From contig MU839195.1 in the NCBI GenBank assembly GCA_030685235.1, forward strand, positions 80,985-144,984: a DNA stretch of 64,000 bases, given 5' to 3'. The position numbers and the translations under genes are program-made. This document shows, in pieces, positions 12,529 to 23,600 of the stretch. The stretch is from Copromyces sp. CBS 386.78. Taxonomy: Eukaryota; Ascomycota; Sordariomycetes; Sordariales; Sordariaceae. The notes below the pieces were generated by a model. That model was not told the DNA's origin. It made no database searches and worked only from the letters and a program-made list of their open reading frames with translations. Within the stretch, counting starts at the first letter, position 1; the number at the start of each line of letters is the position of its first letter.

Positions 12529-13806
12529 GAGAAACGCTATTCGCACCGCTATCTTTCTCTTTATACACCGCCGCCCTACCCTTCTCGCATTTTTAGCCAA
12601 TCGAATCGCTCGTATCTATTCTAAATCTCTACGCCCCTATTCTTAGCGTTAACAAACCGTACCGCGCCCGCTAAGCCCCCAAATTACAGCCCATTATACA
12701 TTCAAACCCCTACACGTATTAGATTTCGTAACTAGTAATCTATCGTTATACTTAGTAATTTGCATCGTCGTATCGTAAAATCGTTTCCTCTATTACTATC
12801 TATTACTACCCTCCCTATAATTAATTAAACTACTATCGCGCACATTACGAAATATTACTAAGTAAATAAAGCGCTATCATTTATTAACGGTATAAAATAA
12901 AATATTAACTTTATACCCCCTTTACTCCAAAACCTCGCGCTCCCCGGTTAACTACGCCAATCAACACTCAAGCTCCCCCTCCCTCAACTACGCCAACTCA
13001 ATTCCAAACGGCAATATTACGGCCTCGAAGACGGCCTCGCTTATAGCCTAATCGCGGCCGCCAACCCAAGGCAAGCCGAAACCCTACTGCCTCAATACAA
13101 ATTGCGCTATCTATTTAGCGAAACGTATCTACATAGGAGGGCGTAGACCTTAAACAAGCTAATAAAGCTAACCGCCGCAGTCTAACTAATATACAAACGA
13201 AGGGACAAGGCCAACCTAGCAGCAATATAAGAGGAGGAAATACATAGAGAAGTAGAAGAGGAAGAGAGAGGGGAGGTAGCACTACCCGGGGTAGAAGAGG
13301 AAGCAACACTCCTACTAGCACGCAGGGCACACAACGCAATACACATATAACTAGCACACGAAGCTAGTAAGGGAGACTCTAGCACTCTTATTAGCTCTCT
13401 AAAACTCTCGCTAGCAGTCTAGAACACTCGATTACACGATAAATATTAGATAGATTATCAATGTATAGATTAATATAGATTAAGTACGATTAATTAATCG
13501 CTCAATTGAGCGATCTGCGACTGTGCGATGTACGACCGTGCCGCTAATGCCCTATAAAGTGCGCTATAAAGTGTATTATAAAGTAGCCAATCTGGGTGCA
13601 AATCTAAGTGCAGATTTGGGTATAGGTATGACATTTCGTAAAAGAATATAATGCCAAGATTTCTGGGCGAAATTTATAAAAGAATACCACTACAAAAGGG
13701 TAGGTGGACCGCGGTTTTGATGCGGGCGATTTAATTAGCCAGAAATGCGGGAGGGGTGGGGCGGCGGTATATGAAGAGAAAGATAGCGGTGCGAATAGAA
13801 TTTCTC
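12529..13806. mobile_element. TIR element B with a captured or vestigial ORF
   Basis: A 1,278-bp unit. The TIRs start GAGAAA and are about 90-100 bp long with a few mismatches. It is flanked by a perfect, non-palindromic 8-bp duplication TTAAAAAT (12521-12528 and 13807-13814). Subterminal segments are shared with element A and with the fragment at 61200-61551. Unlike A it carries a coding-like core at 12904-13449. The insertion splits the Gypsy-3 protease. Confidence 0.88.
12904..13449 (+). pseudogene. ORF remnant inside TIR element B, unknown function
   Basis: One plus-strand frame of about 180 codons is interrupted only by TAA/TAG and ends in a TAG after a LHDKY-like tail. Recognisable parts are a Leu/Gln/Pro-rich N-terminus, the block QYYGLEDGLAYSLIAAANP, an LRYLFSETYLHRRA block, and an acidic helix (EVEEEERGEVALPGVEEEA). 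A basic Ala/His-rich segment follows. It does not resemble a transposase that I know and lacks visible DDE or zinc-finger motifs. It has a higher GC content than its surroundings. It could be cargo of the element or a leftover of its autonomous parent. Confidence 0.5.
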
Positions 13807-13814
13807 TTAAAAAT

Positions 13815-16046
13815 AATACTTTTAATTATTTTATTAATAAGAATAAACTTTTTTATTTTTAATAATTGAAAATAGGGAACGTTATTTTTAACGATAAAGG
13901 AACAATTAATAAACGCGAAAGCGGAGTAATTACTATTAATAAAAGTAATATAATAATTTTTATACAAACGGGTTATAATATAAAAAAATAAAAAAATTGA
14001 ATTTAGGGAAATAAAACTATTTAATAATTAAATTTTAATTTCCTCTAAACCCTTTAATTCCGTAGAATTTAAAATTCATTTTTTAAATATAATTCGGTTA
14101 AATTTTTATACGCGATTATATATAAAGGTTAAGCGTTTTCTTAATCGTTATAATATTTTCTATTAACGGCGGGCTCGGCGGAAGCGGTTAGAATAGCCGG
14201 AGTAATTAAAATAGTATTAGTAATATAAATTTACTTTTAATTATAACCTTTACTATAACTTTTATTCTTTAACTTCTTATTAATAAAGTACTAAGGGCCC
14301 TAAGAACTATAATTAACCGAAGTAGTATAATTGTAGGTAATATAACTAGGTTTACTATAACGATAGTAAAGGCTATCGCGGGAACGCTAATCGAAAATAT
14401 CTTTATAAATAAAAATTATAAGATTAATAGTATTTAAATCTATTTTATTATTACCTTAGCTAATAGGAATATTATTAGTAGAAATTTTAACGTTAGAACA
14501 ATTTCCACTACTATTATTATTATTACCGGCGCTACTACTAGGATTAAAAAAATAATTTACTATTTCTTAATAATAATCCGCATCCTTAAAATTATTGGCA
14601 ATATTATAATGAATTTCGAATTAACGTTTAAAATCGTTATCGGGGGGAAAGTCGTAGTAAGCGAAAGCGTTATAAAAACGTTTATTAATTTTATTCCGGA
14701 AATAATAGACCTTTATTAAATTATCGAAATTATAAAAATTTATTAAATTAATTAATTTAAATTCGAAATCCGCGAAAAATATATTCTTTATATATAATTC
14801 TTATAAACGGCGGCCAGCGTCTATTTTAAAATTCATATTCTAAAAACGAAAGATTAAATATTCTATAAATTTAATATTTATTTTCTAATACTAATTTACT
14901 TTATTAAAGTCTAATTAAATTACGTCTAAATTATCTTAAATACTAAATAAAATTTCGGATCTTAAAAGTATAGTAATATAAATAATTTTAATATTTTTAG
15001 AAGAATAAAGAGCGGCGTTATATTTTTACTATAATTAAATTCGGAAACGCCAAGCCTTAAAGATTTTATATTTACGAATAGGATTGCTAATCTCCTTACC
15101 GGTAAAAATAGGCAGGTTCTCTACTATTTAACGAAGAGAAGAAGATATAATTATTTTTATAATTATATTATTAACGGAAGAAAAGGGAATTTATATTTTA
15201 AAAGTATTATATTTTATAAATAAAATATTGTAAACGGATTTAAAATTAATATAGTCGAGGTTCTTTTAATTAAAATTAGACTAGGCGTCGTTAGCTACTT
15301 GGCGGGCGGTTTTAAACTCTTCCTTAGAACGTTCAAAATTATTAGTAACGTCGTTGTAAAGTACGAAATTAGTATAATAAAGGCGATTAAAAGGTGCGAT
15401 AATAGATTAGAAAGTATAGTAATAAGTAATAATAGCTACGTTTTTAAAATATTCGTAAAGAATAAGTAGGCCGTTTTTTTAATTAAAGCCTTTAAAGAGG
15501 TTAGTAAGGGCTACATGTTTAGGAATTTCGAAAAGCGTAATATAGCAAACTATAATATTAAATTTAATTTCGAAGGTTTCGTTGAAGGCGGAATATAGCA
15601 AATTTAAATTGAAAGCGCTAATTTTAAAAATTGCGAAATTAAAGAGATTACTACTATTAAAATTACTATTTAAGGAAAAAAGGGCGGGATCGCTATTATT
15701 ATAAGGTATAAAATAAAAGAGAAATAATTGTTCGAAACGAAAGAGGGGTAAAAGTCCGCGATTAGAACTATTTAATAAAAGAGAAGGTCCGTTATTAAGA
15801 CTGTTTAAGATAATTAAAAATAAGCGATCTCTTATTTACTAAATAAAGAGTACTTTCCCTTACGTACTAATAAAGGGATATTAGAATTTTAATTAAGCCA
15901 TTATTGTAATTACAATTATTAATATTTAAGGAGGGTACTAGGCTTAACGACTTATAACGAAGCGATCCCTATACGCGCGCAATCGAAAAATAATTGTAAT
16001 AAATAGGTTTGTATTATAAATACAATAGTTAAAAGGTATAATTAAT
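13815..16046 (-). pseudogene. gag and protease start of Gypsy-3
   Basis: On the minus strand a gag-like frame with many Asn/Lys/Ile codons (RIP-shifted) leads to a CCHC knuckle at 14327-14365, where the spacing CX2CX4HX4C survives with several Cys/His codons turned to Tyr. A short frame at about 13820-13970 continues with a protease-like sequence (block FINCSFIVKNNVPYFQLLK) that runs into the TIR element B insertion. Confidence 0.65.
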
Positions 16047-16277
16047 TATTATAGGTAAAAGGCGAAAGGTTAAATATAGATATTAAATATATGTAATTGT
16101 ACGAGGGAAGAAGAGGAAGAGTATAAGGTGCGCTCGGGAAATGAGCCTTTATAGGATTCGAACTATAAACCCCAGTAGGTCTATAGCGGGAGGCTACAAC
16201 TAATCAACTGAGGTGGTGACAGTAGTTTCAGAGAGCTACTATCACTAGCACATGCAACACAGGTTAATCCTGTGATA
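16047..16277 (-). repeat. 5' LTR of Gypsy-3
   Basis: On the minus strand it starts TATCACAGG and ends TATAATA. The following ATTAATTATACC matches the bases right after the Gypsy-1 5' LTR (GTTAATTATACC), which fixes this boundary. Length 231 bp. It shares the TATCAC start and a TATTC/TTACCT-type 3' part with the Gypsy-1 LTR but has a different middle, including a hairpin GTGAYAGTAG/CTACTRTCAC near 16215-16245 and a tRNA-like segment. Confidence 0.7.
16140..16215 (-). other. tRNA-like segment within the Gypsy-3 LTR
   Basis: On the minus strand the segment has an A-box-like CTCAGTTGATTAG followed about 40 bases later by a B-box-like AGTTCGAATCC, as in tRNA genes. The stem TTTATAG/CTATAAA flanks the TTCGAATC loop. 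The acceptor stem does not pair and no normal anticodon arm can be drawn, so this is not a working tRNA. It may be a tRNA-derived insert or a chance likeness sharpened by RIP. Confidence 0.35.
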
Positions 16278-19257
16278 CTTTAAACGTTTAATACCGCCGT
16301 TTTAAATTTAAATATTAAATGCCGGAAGTTTAAGAATAATAAGGCGAATAATTAATTTATCCTTAATATATTAACTATTAAACTTATTATTATACTTAAT
16401 ATATTTAACTTTAACGTTATACCGGTAATTGATTATATTAATAATTAAAAGTAGTCCTTTAGCGATAGCTTTTATTATATATATCACTATATAGATATCC
16501 TAGATAAATTTAGTTTATTAATAAATAATGAGTATTATATATTTAAAACCTCTTTTCCCTTATTTATATTTGAAAAAGTCGACAGCGAAACGTTCTCCTA
16601 ATTTAAAATTTCGGTCGCGTAATTTTCGTATAATTTATCGTTTAATCTTAAATATACTATATACGTCGTATTAATAAATTACTAATCCTTTAAATCTAGC
16701 GCCCTTAATATTGTAAAAGTATTTGAGGATTTGTAGATTATAGTAACCAAACTATGCGTATTAGAGTTAGGCGGGTATTTTATATACGCGACGGCTAATA
16801 TAGGAGTTAAAATAGTTTCATTAAACGAAGAAAGTAATACAGTTAAAGGAAAGGAGAAGGTATCCGAAAACCGTTTAATAATAAATCTCTTAAAGGAAAT
16901 AGAAAATCGAACTATTTAGCTAACGAAGGTAATTATTAAGTAATTTATAATCTTAATAAAAGCGTTGCTTTCGAAATAAGCGTAAAAATATAAGATTTAT
17001 AGTAAAGTTAGGGCAGAAGGCGACCTTTTTTAACTATAGTTATAGAATTCCCCTCTCTCCCTATATGTTTATATTAACAGTCTTAAAACCCTTAATAAGT
17101 ATTTAAAAGTCTTTAGTTTAAATATAATTTTTTAGGGACGTTATTCGAAATAAAGAGAAACGATTAATTTTATTAAAAATATAAAGGGAAGCCTTAAAAT
17201 TAAGGATTGTAAATTTTTTGCATAGATAAATATCCCCTCTATTATTCGTATTAAAAATATTTTATTTAATAAAAAATATTAAGTTGTAAATACCGATTTT
17301 TCGTTACTTTTAAATTTTTAAAGTTGTAGTTTACGTAGAAGTAATAAAGTGGTCTTATATTTAGTTCTTAATTTTCTTTACCTCCTTGCGGAATTTTGGA
17401 AATTTTTCGAGATTTTCGTTAATAAGTTTTTAAATAGAGTTATTAGGCTTTTAAATAGGGTTATTTCTTATTTTAAATATTAAAGACTAGTAGCGTATTA
17501 TTAGGTAAGGGCTTCGTTCGTATACCTTATATAGTAGTACGGATCTTCTTCTCTTTTTCGGCTATAAAAGATTATTCGTATTTTTATCCGCGCCGCGTTT
17601 TTTTTTTACATTTACTTTTTATTTTTTTTTATAATTAAAATTAAGAATATCCTCCTTCTTAAATATAAACTCTTTCGAGTTAAATTAATTATTACCTTAG
17701 GTATTACAAATTATAACTTTTTTATTGGCTAGTAGTATAGTACGTTCTAATATACCGACCCTTTTAAAATTAGCGGATACGTCCTTATAATTTAAATATA
17801 AATCTTTTAAATTATAATTAAACTTCTAAATATTACTTATTTAAATAAGTTTGTATTCGCGGATTATATTAATAAAATGGGTAAACTATAAAGTGGGGGA
17901 AGTAGTTTCGTTAATGCCTAGTCTCTTGCTATTAGCAATAAGGACTTCTTAATTTAAAATTTACTTTTTGAAATCTTTAGGTAGTTTTTTAGCGGTCTCT
18001 TTAATAAAGGTTTAATATTGAGAAACTCTATCTGCACGGGGTAAAAACTCTATCTGCACGGGAAAGAAAAAGTGATTTTCAATATTCTTTTTGGAGCACT
18101 AGAAGGTATAAAAAGAAGGCAAAAAGTATATCAAATTTTTCCTTACTTTTTTCTCTACCTAACAGTACCCACTTAAATAACGTATATACCTAATAGCCTG
18201 AGAAAACCTTAGGAAAAGAAGCAATTATAAATAAATATTTAGAAATCTTAAAAGTCCAAAATTCCAAGAAAGTAGGATTTCGATAACACCTAAGGCTATA
18301 AGGGGGGTATAAAATTGGTACTTACCTCTGGAAATCCGTTAAAAATCGACGAGTATTTTGGTACTACTTTCAGTTTTATACACTAAAGTTTGATAAAGTT
18401 ATACCTAAAAAATACAAAGTGGATCCCCGTGCAGATAGAGTTTTTACCCCGTGCAGATAGAGTTTCTCTTAATATTTTCGTTGGGCGATGGTAATTTAGT
18501 CGATAGGCTGGTAATTAATTTAATTCTTAATTTATTTCAATTATTTATAAGTAGATTTATCCTATTCGAAAACGGTATTAGCGAAGTAGTTAGCGACGTA
18601 AGTATTTATTTAATTACGGATTTTTATATTAATATTATTAAAGTCTTTTTAATATTTATAGCAGGTATTATATATATTATTAGCCTAATCGTAAATAGCC
18701 TTTCCTTTTATAATAAAATCCGTAGTAGGGTTAATTATTATATCTTCTTTAATATTTTATTCGGTATAATATTTATCTTCCTCTTTAAAATCTTCTTTAT
18801 TAAAATTTTATGTAGTTTCTTATTAGAATTAAGCGGTAGTAGTAGTTTCCGAACCGTTTTCGTAAATTTAGGTTTGGGCTATAATAATAATTATTGTAGT
18901 TATTATAATAATTATTACGACCTTTTTAATTTAGATTCTTTTATTAAATTTAATAAATTCTTTCTTTACTATTAATATACGATCTTTCGTATGCTTTATA
19001 AGGAAGAAGTCTTCTAGTTTAGGAGGTAGGACCTTTTAAATTATAAGCCCGTCTTTAAATAATTAGTTACCGAAATTTTAATTATTTTTAATTAATTACT
19101 TAAAAGGTTTATACTAATTAGGTTAGTCGCTTTAGGTTTTGAAGACGATTATAATAATTTTATTAGTAAATTCTTTTAATAAAGATATAATTAACGTTAT
19201 TAATTTCGTAGGAATATTATTTATATCGATTATTATAGCGCTTCTATTGTAAATATA
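16278..19257. repeat. AT-rich RIP-mutated repeat, unassigned, interrupted by a MITE
   Basis: The sequence on both sides of the MITE at 18020-18468 reads on the minus strand as one long frame with only RIP-type stops. This suggests a former coding region of several hundred codons. I see no RT, integrase or transposase motif. The plus-strand open stretch at 18451-18975 is very hydrophobic and low in complexity, and I regard it as the antisense of that frame. Confidence 0.4.
18020..18468. mobile_element. MITE F, 449 bp, TIR family starting GAGAAACTC
   Basis: About 43-bp TIRs, each made of two tandem copies of a short unit (ACTCTATCTGCACGGG). It is flanked by a perfect 8-bp duplication TTAATATT at 18012-18019 and 18469-18476. 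The interior has no open frame and few RIP changes. The GAGAAA terminus and duplication length link it to elements A-C. Confidence 0.88.
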
Positions 19258-19495
19258 TGTTATGGGGCTAATGCCCGTGGCTGTGTACCTGGCAATCGCC
19301 AGGCGAACTGCCGTGCCGGCAACGCTGCCGTGCCGGCAACCCCTCCCTATAGCCTGTATATCTGTACGTCCTTTAAAAAGGATAGCTGGCCAGCCGCCTA
19401 CTCTATAAGCACCCTTCCTCTCTTTCTTTCCTCGTAGAACTTTATCGATTATTTAAGCTAGTATTTATGCTAATTGTACTATACCCTTTATATTA
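19258..19495 (+). repeat. 5' LTR of Gypsy-4
   Basis: Starts TGTTATGGGG and runs 238 bp, collinear with 27164-27401. It includes the shared block GCCGTGCCGGCAACCCCTCC and a TCTTTCTTTCCTCGTAGAAC block. Some CpA/TpG sites are spared relative to the internal region. Confidence 0.9.
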
Positions 19496-20012
19496 GGTTT
19501 TACTTACATTTATATAAGCGGATAGTAGATTTAATAACGGATATTAATAAATTTGAAACGGAGCTAGCAATATCGAACGTGGTATTTGTAGTATTTATTA
19601 ATATTATAGTCGGACTTAGTGAAATAGATTTCGATAATATTGAATAATAATTTTATAACCCTTAAGGCGGCGAATAATAATTAATAAGAAATATTACTAT
19701 AAATAATAGCTTTGTAAAAAGCTTTATTAAAATATTTAATAGGAGTGTTACCCTACGTAATTGTATTAAATCCTTTCTCTTTAATATTAATCCTAACCCA
19801 ATTTTTATTTTATATTTGAATTTTAATCCTACGGACCTAACTCCTACTAGCGGAATTATAGTAGGTATTTTAATTACTACTACCGGAAACCCTACTAATT
19901 TAAATAGCGATAGTTTTAATATTTTTATTTATAAGAGGAAACCCTTCGAACTCCTTAAGTAGAATAATTAACCTTATACCTTTTAATTCTACTTTAACCG
20001 ACTTATTTAAAT

Positions 20013-20674
20013 GAGAAAGTCTAACCGTACGGTCACGAATGTCTATCCGTACGGTGATCTACTTTTTCCCTCACACATATCCCTAACCCTCGCGCGGCCA
20101 CAGATGTCACATGTATTCTTTCGAAAATTTCGCCCAGAAATCTGGGCATTACCATTCTTTCATGCGTGACATCAGACCGCAGTGCCCAGACCAGATACGC
20201 ACCTGTCACGGCTGTCAGCGATTGTCACAGCTGTTAACGATTGGCTGTCAGTGATTGTCACGGCCGTCAGCGACTGTCACGGCTGTCACGGCTGTTAGCG
20301 ACTATCACGGCTGTCACGGCTGTCACGGCTGTCATGGCTGTCACAGCTGTCAGCGATTGTCACGGCTGTTACGGCTGTCACGGCTGTCACGGCTGTCACA
20401 GCTGTCAGCGATTGTCACGGCTGTCAGTGACTGTCACGGCTGTTAGCGATTAGCTGTCAGCGATTGTCACGGCTGTCAGCGACTATCACGGCTGTCAGCG
20501 ATACGTGTGCTGTGTAGAGGTTTGAAATGGGCTGTAATCTGGGGGCTTGGCGCTCGCGGTACGAGCGGGACTGGTGCTGGCAGGGAGGGGATGGCAGGGT
20601 TAGGGATATGTATGGAAGAAAAAAGTGGATCACCGTACAGATAGACATTCGTGACCGTACGGTTAGACTTTCTC
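20013..20674. mobile_element. TIR element C, 662 bp, nearly free of RIP
   Basis: TIRs of about 80 bp start GAGAAAGTC and contain a doubled ACCGTACGGT-like palindrome. It is flanked by an 8-bp duplication ATTTAAAT at 20005-20012 and 20675-20682. Between the TIRs is a 9-bp minisatellite. The element keeps CpA/TpG while the host Gypsy-4 is heavily mutated, so it probably inserted after RIP of the host. A mutated relative is at 57953-58701. Confidence 0.88.
20212..20500. repeat. 9-bp minisatellite in TIR element C
   Basis: About 30 imperfect copies of CTGTCACGG with variants CTGTCAGCG and ATTGTCACGG. Open frames here on either strand are products of the repeat and not genes. Confidence 0.9.
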
Positions 20675-23600
20675 ATTTAAATATATAATACTGATATTAA
20701 GGCGGGCTTCCGTACTAATTATAATACCGCTTAGTCTAAAATTTTTAATACCTTCCTTAACGATAAGTAATTATTATTAAAGGGTTTCTAGACTAGTAAA
20801 ATGATCTACGGAAAAGAAGACTTAATTAGTCTATTTAATTAAATTTAAATTATTTTCGGCTCTTACTAGAATTGGGATGTTGTTTTTAATAAGTTAATTT
20901 ATATACGTTAGAAGGATAGAGAACTTTTCGCTACTTTTTTAATTACTTTTAATGATAAAATATTAAAGGCGGGTAGTTATAATTGGGAGAGCCTTGCTAA
21001 ATTAGTTTATTTTAATTATATTTTTAATTGGAAATTCTATAATAAGTTCTTTACGGTAGATTTTTTAAAAGATTATTATGCTTATGTAATTAAAATATAA
21101 TATTTTACGGCTAAATACGAACGGACTTCTAAGTTTAAAGAGGATTATTATAAGTACTTCCGCTCTTAAAAAGGGCGTTCTTAAGGTAGCGGTATTTACT
21201 TTCCTATTTCTAATATTAATATTTAATAATTTAGTACTTTCTGTTAATAAATATAATCTTCTTTTTCTTCTACTAATAATCGTCCCCTTAATTACAATAG
21301 TAATATTATTATAAGATTTATTCGAATTAGTACGTTTAATAGAAATTGTAGTAATTAGAGGCGAGGTAATTTAAATTCGGCTACTTTTTCTAAACGTATT
21401 AAATAGGTCTCTAATAAAGAATATTAGAAGCGTAGGGATAATAATTTATATTTCTACTACGGAATTTCTAATTATTAGGTAAATAATTACCTTTATTTAC
21501 CTACGATCCCTCCTAATAATAATAATAGCGGGGTTTATATTTAGGCAATTATTATCGAAGTTTTTTTATTTTTAAAGGACGATGATAAATAAAATTCCGT
21601 TTCCGAATAGGGAAAAGAGTAATTTTGGAGCGAAATCGGGCCCCGGAGCCTAAAAATGTATTAAATAAGGTAAAAGAATTTAAATTAATTTCATAATTTG
21701 AAATAGAGTTTATATTAATTTTATTTATTATTAACGACTGTAATTTATTCTACGCTTTTATTAATAAGGGTTATTAGTATTATATTACGATTAGTAAAAA
21801 AGTTATTAAAAATCTTCGGATTCTAATTATTCCTATTAAATTTCGTTGTATTAAGGGAGCTTCCGCAATTATAGAAAGAATTATTATTTAGGGTCTTATA
21901 TACTTCCTAATGGAGGTTAATAATTATATTTACTTTATTTATATTTATATCGTTCTATTATTAAAATTCCCAATTATTTTGGGAAAATTATAATTAAAGG
22001 TTATATGTACTTATTCCGTTCTTTATAAGAAGTAAATATATATAGGGATTACGGATTATTAAATCTTGTACGTCGGTAAAAAGTAGGCCCTAGATATAAA
22101 ATTTATAAAGGATATTAAGTCCGTTATTTATATAATAGTAATTACTTTCGTAAGTTATATCTAAAAAATTAGAAAAGAATTTAGGAGTAGAATAGTAGAG
22201 GAAGCTATTTACGCTATAAATTTAAAAAATGTTAAAAAGGCTTTACGGCCGAAAATAATATATATTAAAAATTAATTCCGGAAAATAATCCTAAAGAAAT
22301 ATTATAACTTCTTACTTCTTTAGATAAAGTAAGAGGCTAATAAATATAACCCTTACCGTCCTAGAATCGATTATAAAATTAAAAAAAAAAAAAATAAGGA
22401 TGGTAAAGAATTACTAATTCTTTTCGGTCCGTTTTATAATATAATTTATAAAAATTTTTTAATTTTAAAGAAGATACTTAAGGATTTTTTAAATAAAGGT
22501 TTTATCTGTATTAATAGTTCGGAAGTTAGAGCCCTAGTACTTTTCGTATAGAACTTGGGCGGCGGTTTCCGCTTCTACTATAATTACTATACTTTAAATA
22601 CTATTATATAAATGGATTATTACCTTTTACTGTTTATTAATAAAATATTCCGTATTTTGAAGGGAGTTAAATAATATATAAAAGTCGATATTATTTAGGC
22701 TTTCTATAAAATTCGGATAATTATAAGAGAAGAATAGAAAATAGTATTTCGGATATAATACGGGTTATTTAAATAATTAATTATACCCTTTAGGCTAATT
22801 AATATACTGGTAATATTCTAGTAATATATTAATTATATCCTTTATAAATATTTTAATAAATTTTATACCGTTTATATAAATAATGTACTTATTTATATTT
22901 CGGGTATTAAAGAGGATTATAAAATTAAGGTGCGTTTAATATTAAAGAAGCTCCTTAATATAAGCCTTTATTTAGATTTAAATAAGTATAAGTTTATTAT
23001 TAAAAGGGTTAAATACTTTAGTTTTATTATTTATGCGGATATAGGAGTATAAGCCAACCCCGAAAAGGTTAAGGTTATTTTCGATTAGCTGCTTCCTAAC
23101 TTTTAAAAGGGCGTTCGTAATTTTCTTAAATTCGTTAACTATTATAGGATATTTATACCCTAATTTTTAAAGGGTCGTAGCTCCGTTAATAGTACTTACT
23201 AATAAAGGAATAGCTTTCGAATAAATTAAAAAGTGCGAAAGTACTTTCTAATTATTTAAAATACTATTTACGAAAGCCCTAATCTTTATAGAATTTAACC
23301 CCAATAAAAAGACTTTTTTAGAAATAGGTTATAATAGTTTCGTATTAGGCGGAATTATTTTATAAGAAATTAACGAATTTAGAAAGTAGGCGGTTATTAA
23401 TTATTATTCGCGGAAATTGAATATTACCGAATAAAATTACCTTATTTATAATAAAGAGATATTCGTAATTATTAATTGCTTAGAATAATAGTCGATTAAA
23501 CTATAGAATTATAAATCCTTTATTATCTTTATTAATTATTAGAATTTAGAATATTTTATAAAGATATAGCGGTTCTCTAAATAATAAATTCGTTAGGCTA

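Larger units (their letters stand above)
1531..16277 (-). mobile_element. Old Ty3/Gypsy retrotransposon (Gypsy-3), split by three nested insertions
   Basis: Read on the minus strand from 16277 leftward, the pieces are: 5' LTR (16047-16277), gag with a CCHC knuckle (14327-14365), and the start of an aspartic protease up to the insertion at 12529-13806. Then come a short protease segment (12454-12520), a second insertion (11865-12445), and protease end plus reverse transcriptase (9814-11856). A third insertion (2589-9808) follows, then RNase H and the start of integrase (about 1531-2583). Joining the pieces restores the expected domain order. The 3' LTR was not found, so the element is truncated near 1530. 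All frames carry RIP-type stops. Related in sequence to the Gypsy at 2589-9808 but a distinct copy with a different LTR. Confidence 0.8.

Noticed and set aside
13115..13385. Two Leu/Ser/Cys-rich minus-strand open frames
   Set aside because: They are antisense to the plus-strand ORF remnant of TIR element B, which shows RIP-type stops as a true coding strand would.
16140..16215. Functional tRNA gene on the minus strand
   Set aside because: Box-like sequences are present but the acceptor and anticodon stems do not pair, and it lies inside an LTR.
18451..18975. 174-codon hydrophobic plus-strand open frame as a membrane protein gene
   Set aside because: Its start lies in the MITE TIR, and composition is that of AT-rich antisense sequence. 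The minus strand shows the RIP-type stops.
20241..20676. Open frames of 63-70 codons in both strands of TIR element C
   Set aside because: They come from the 9-bp minisatellite and the TIRs.
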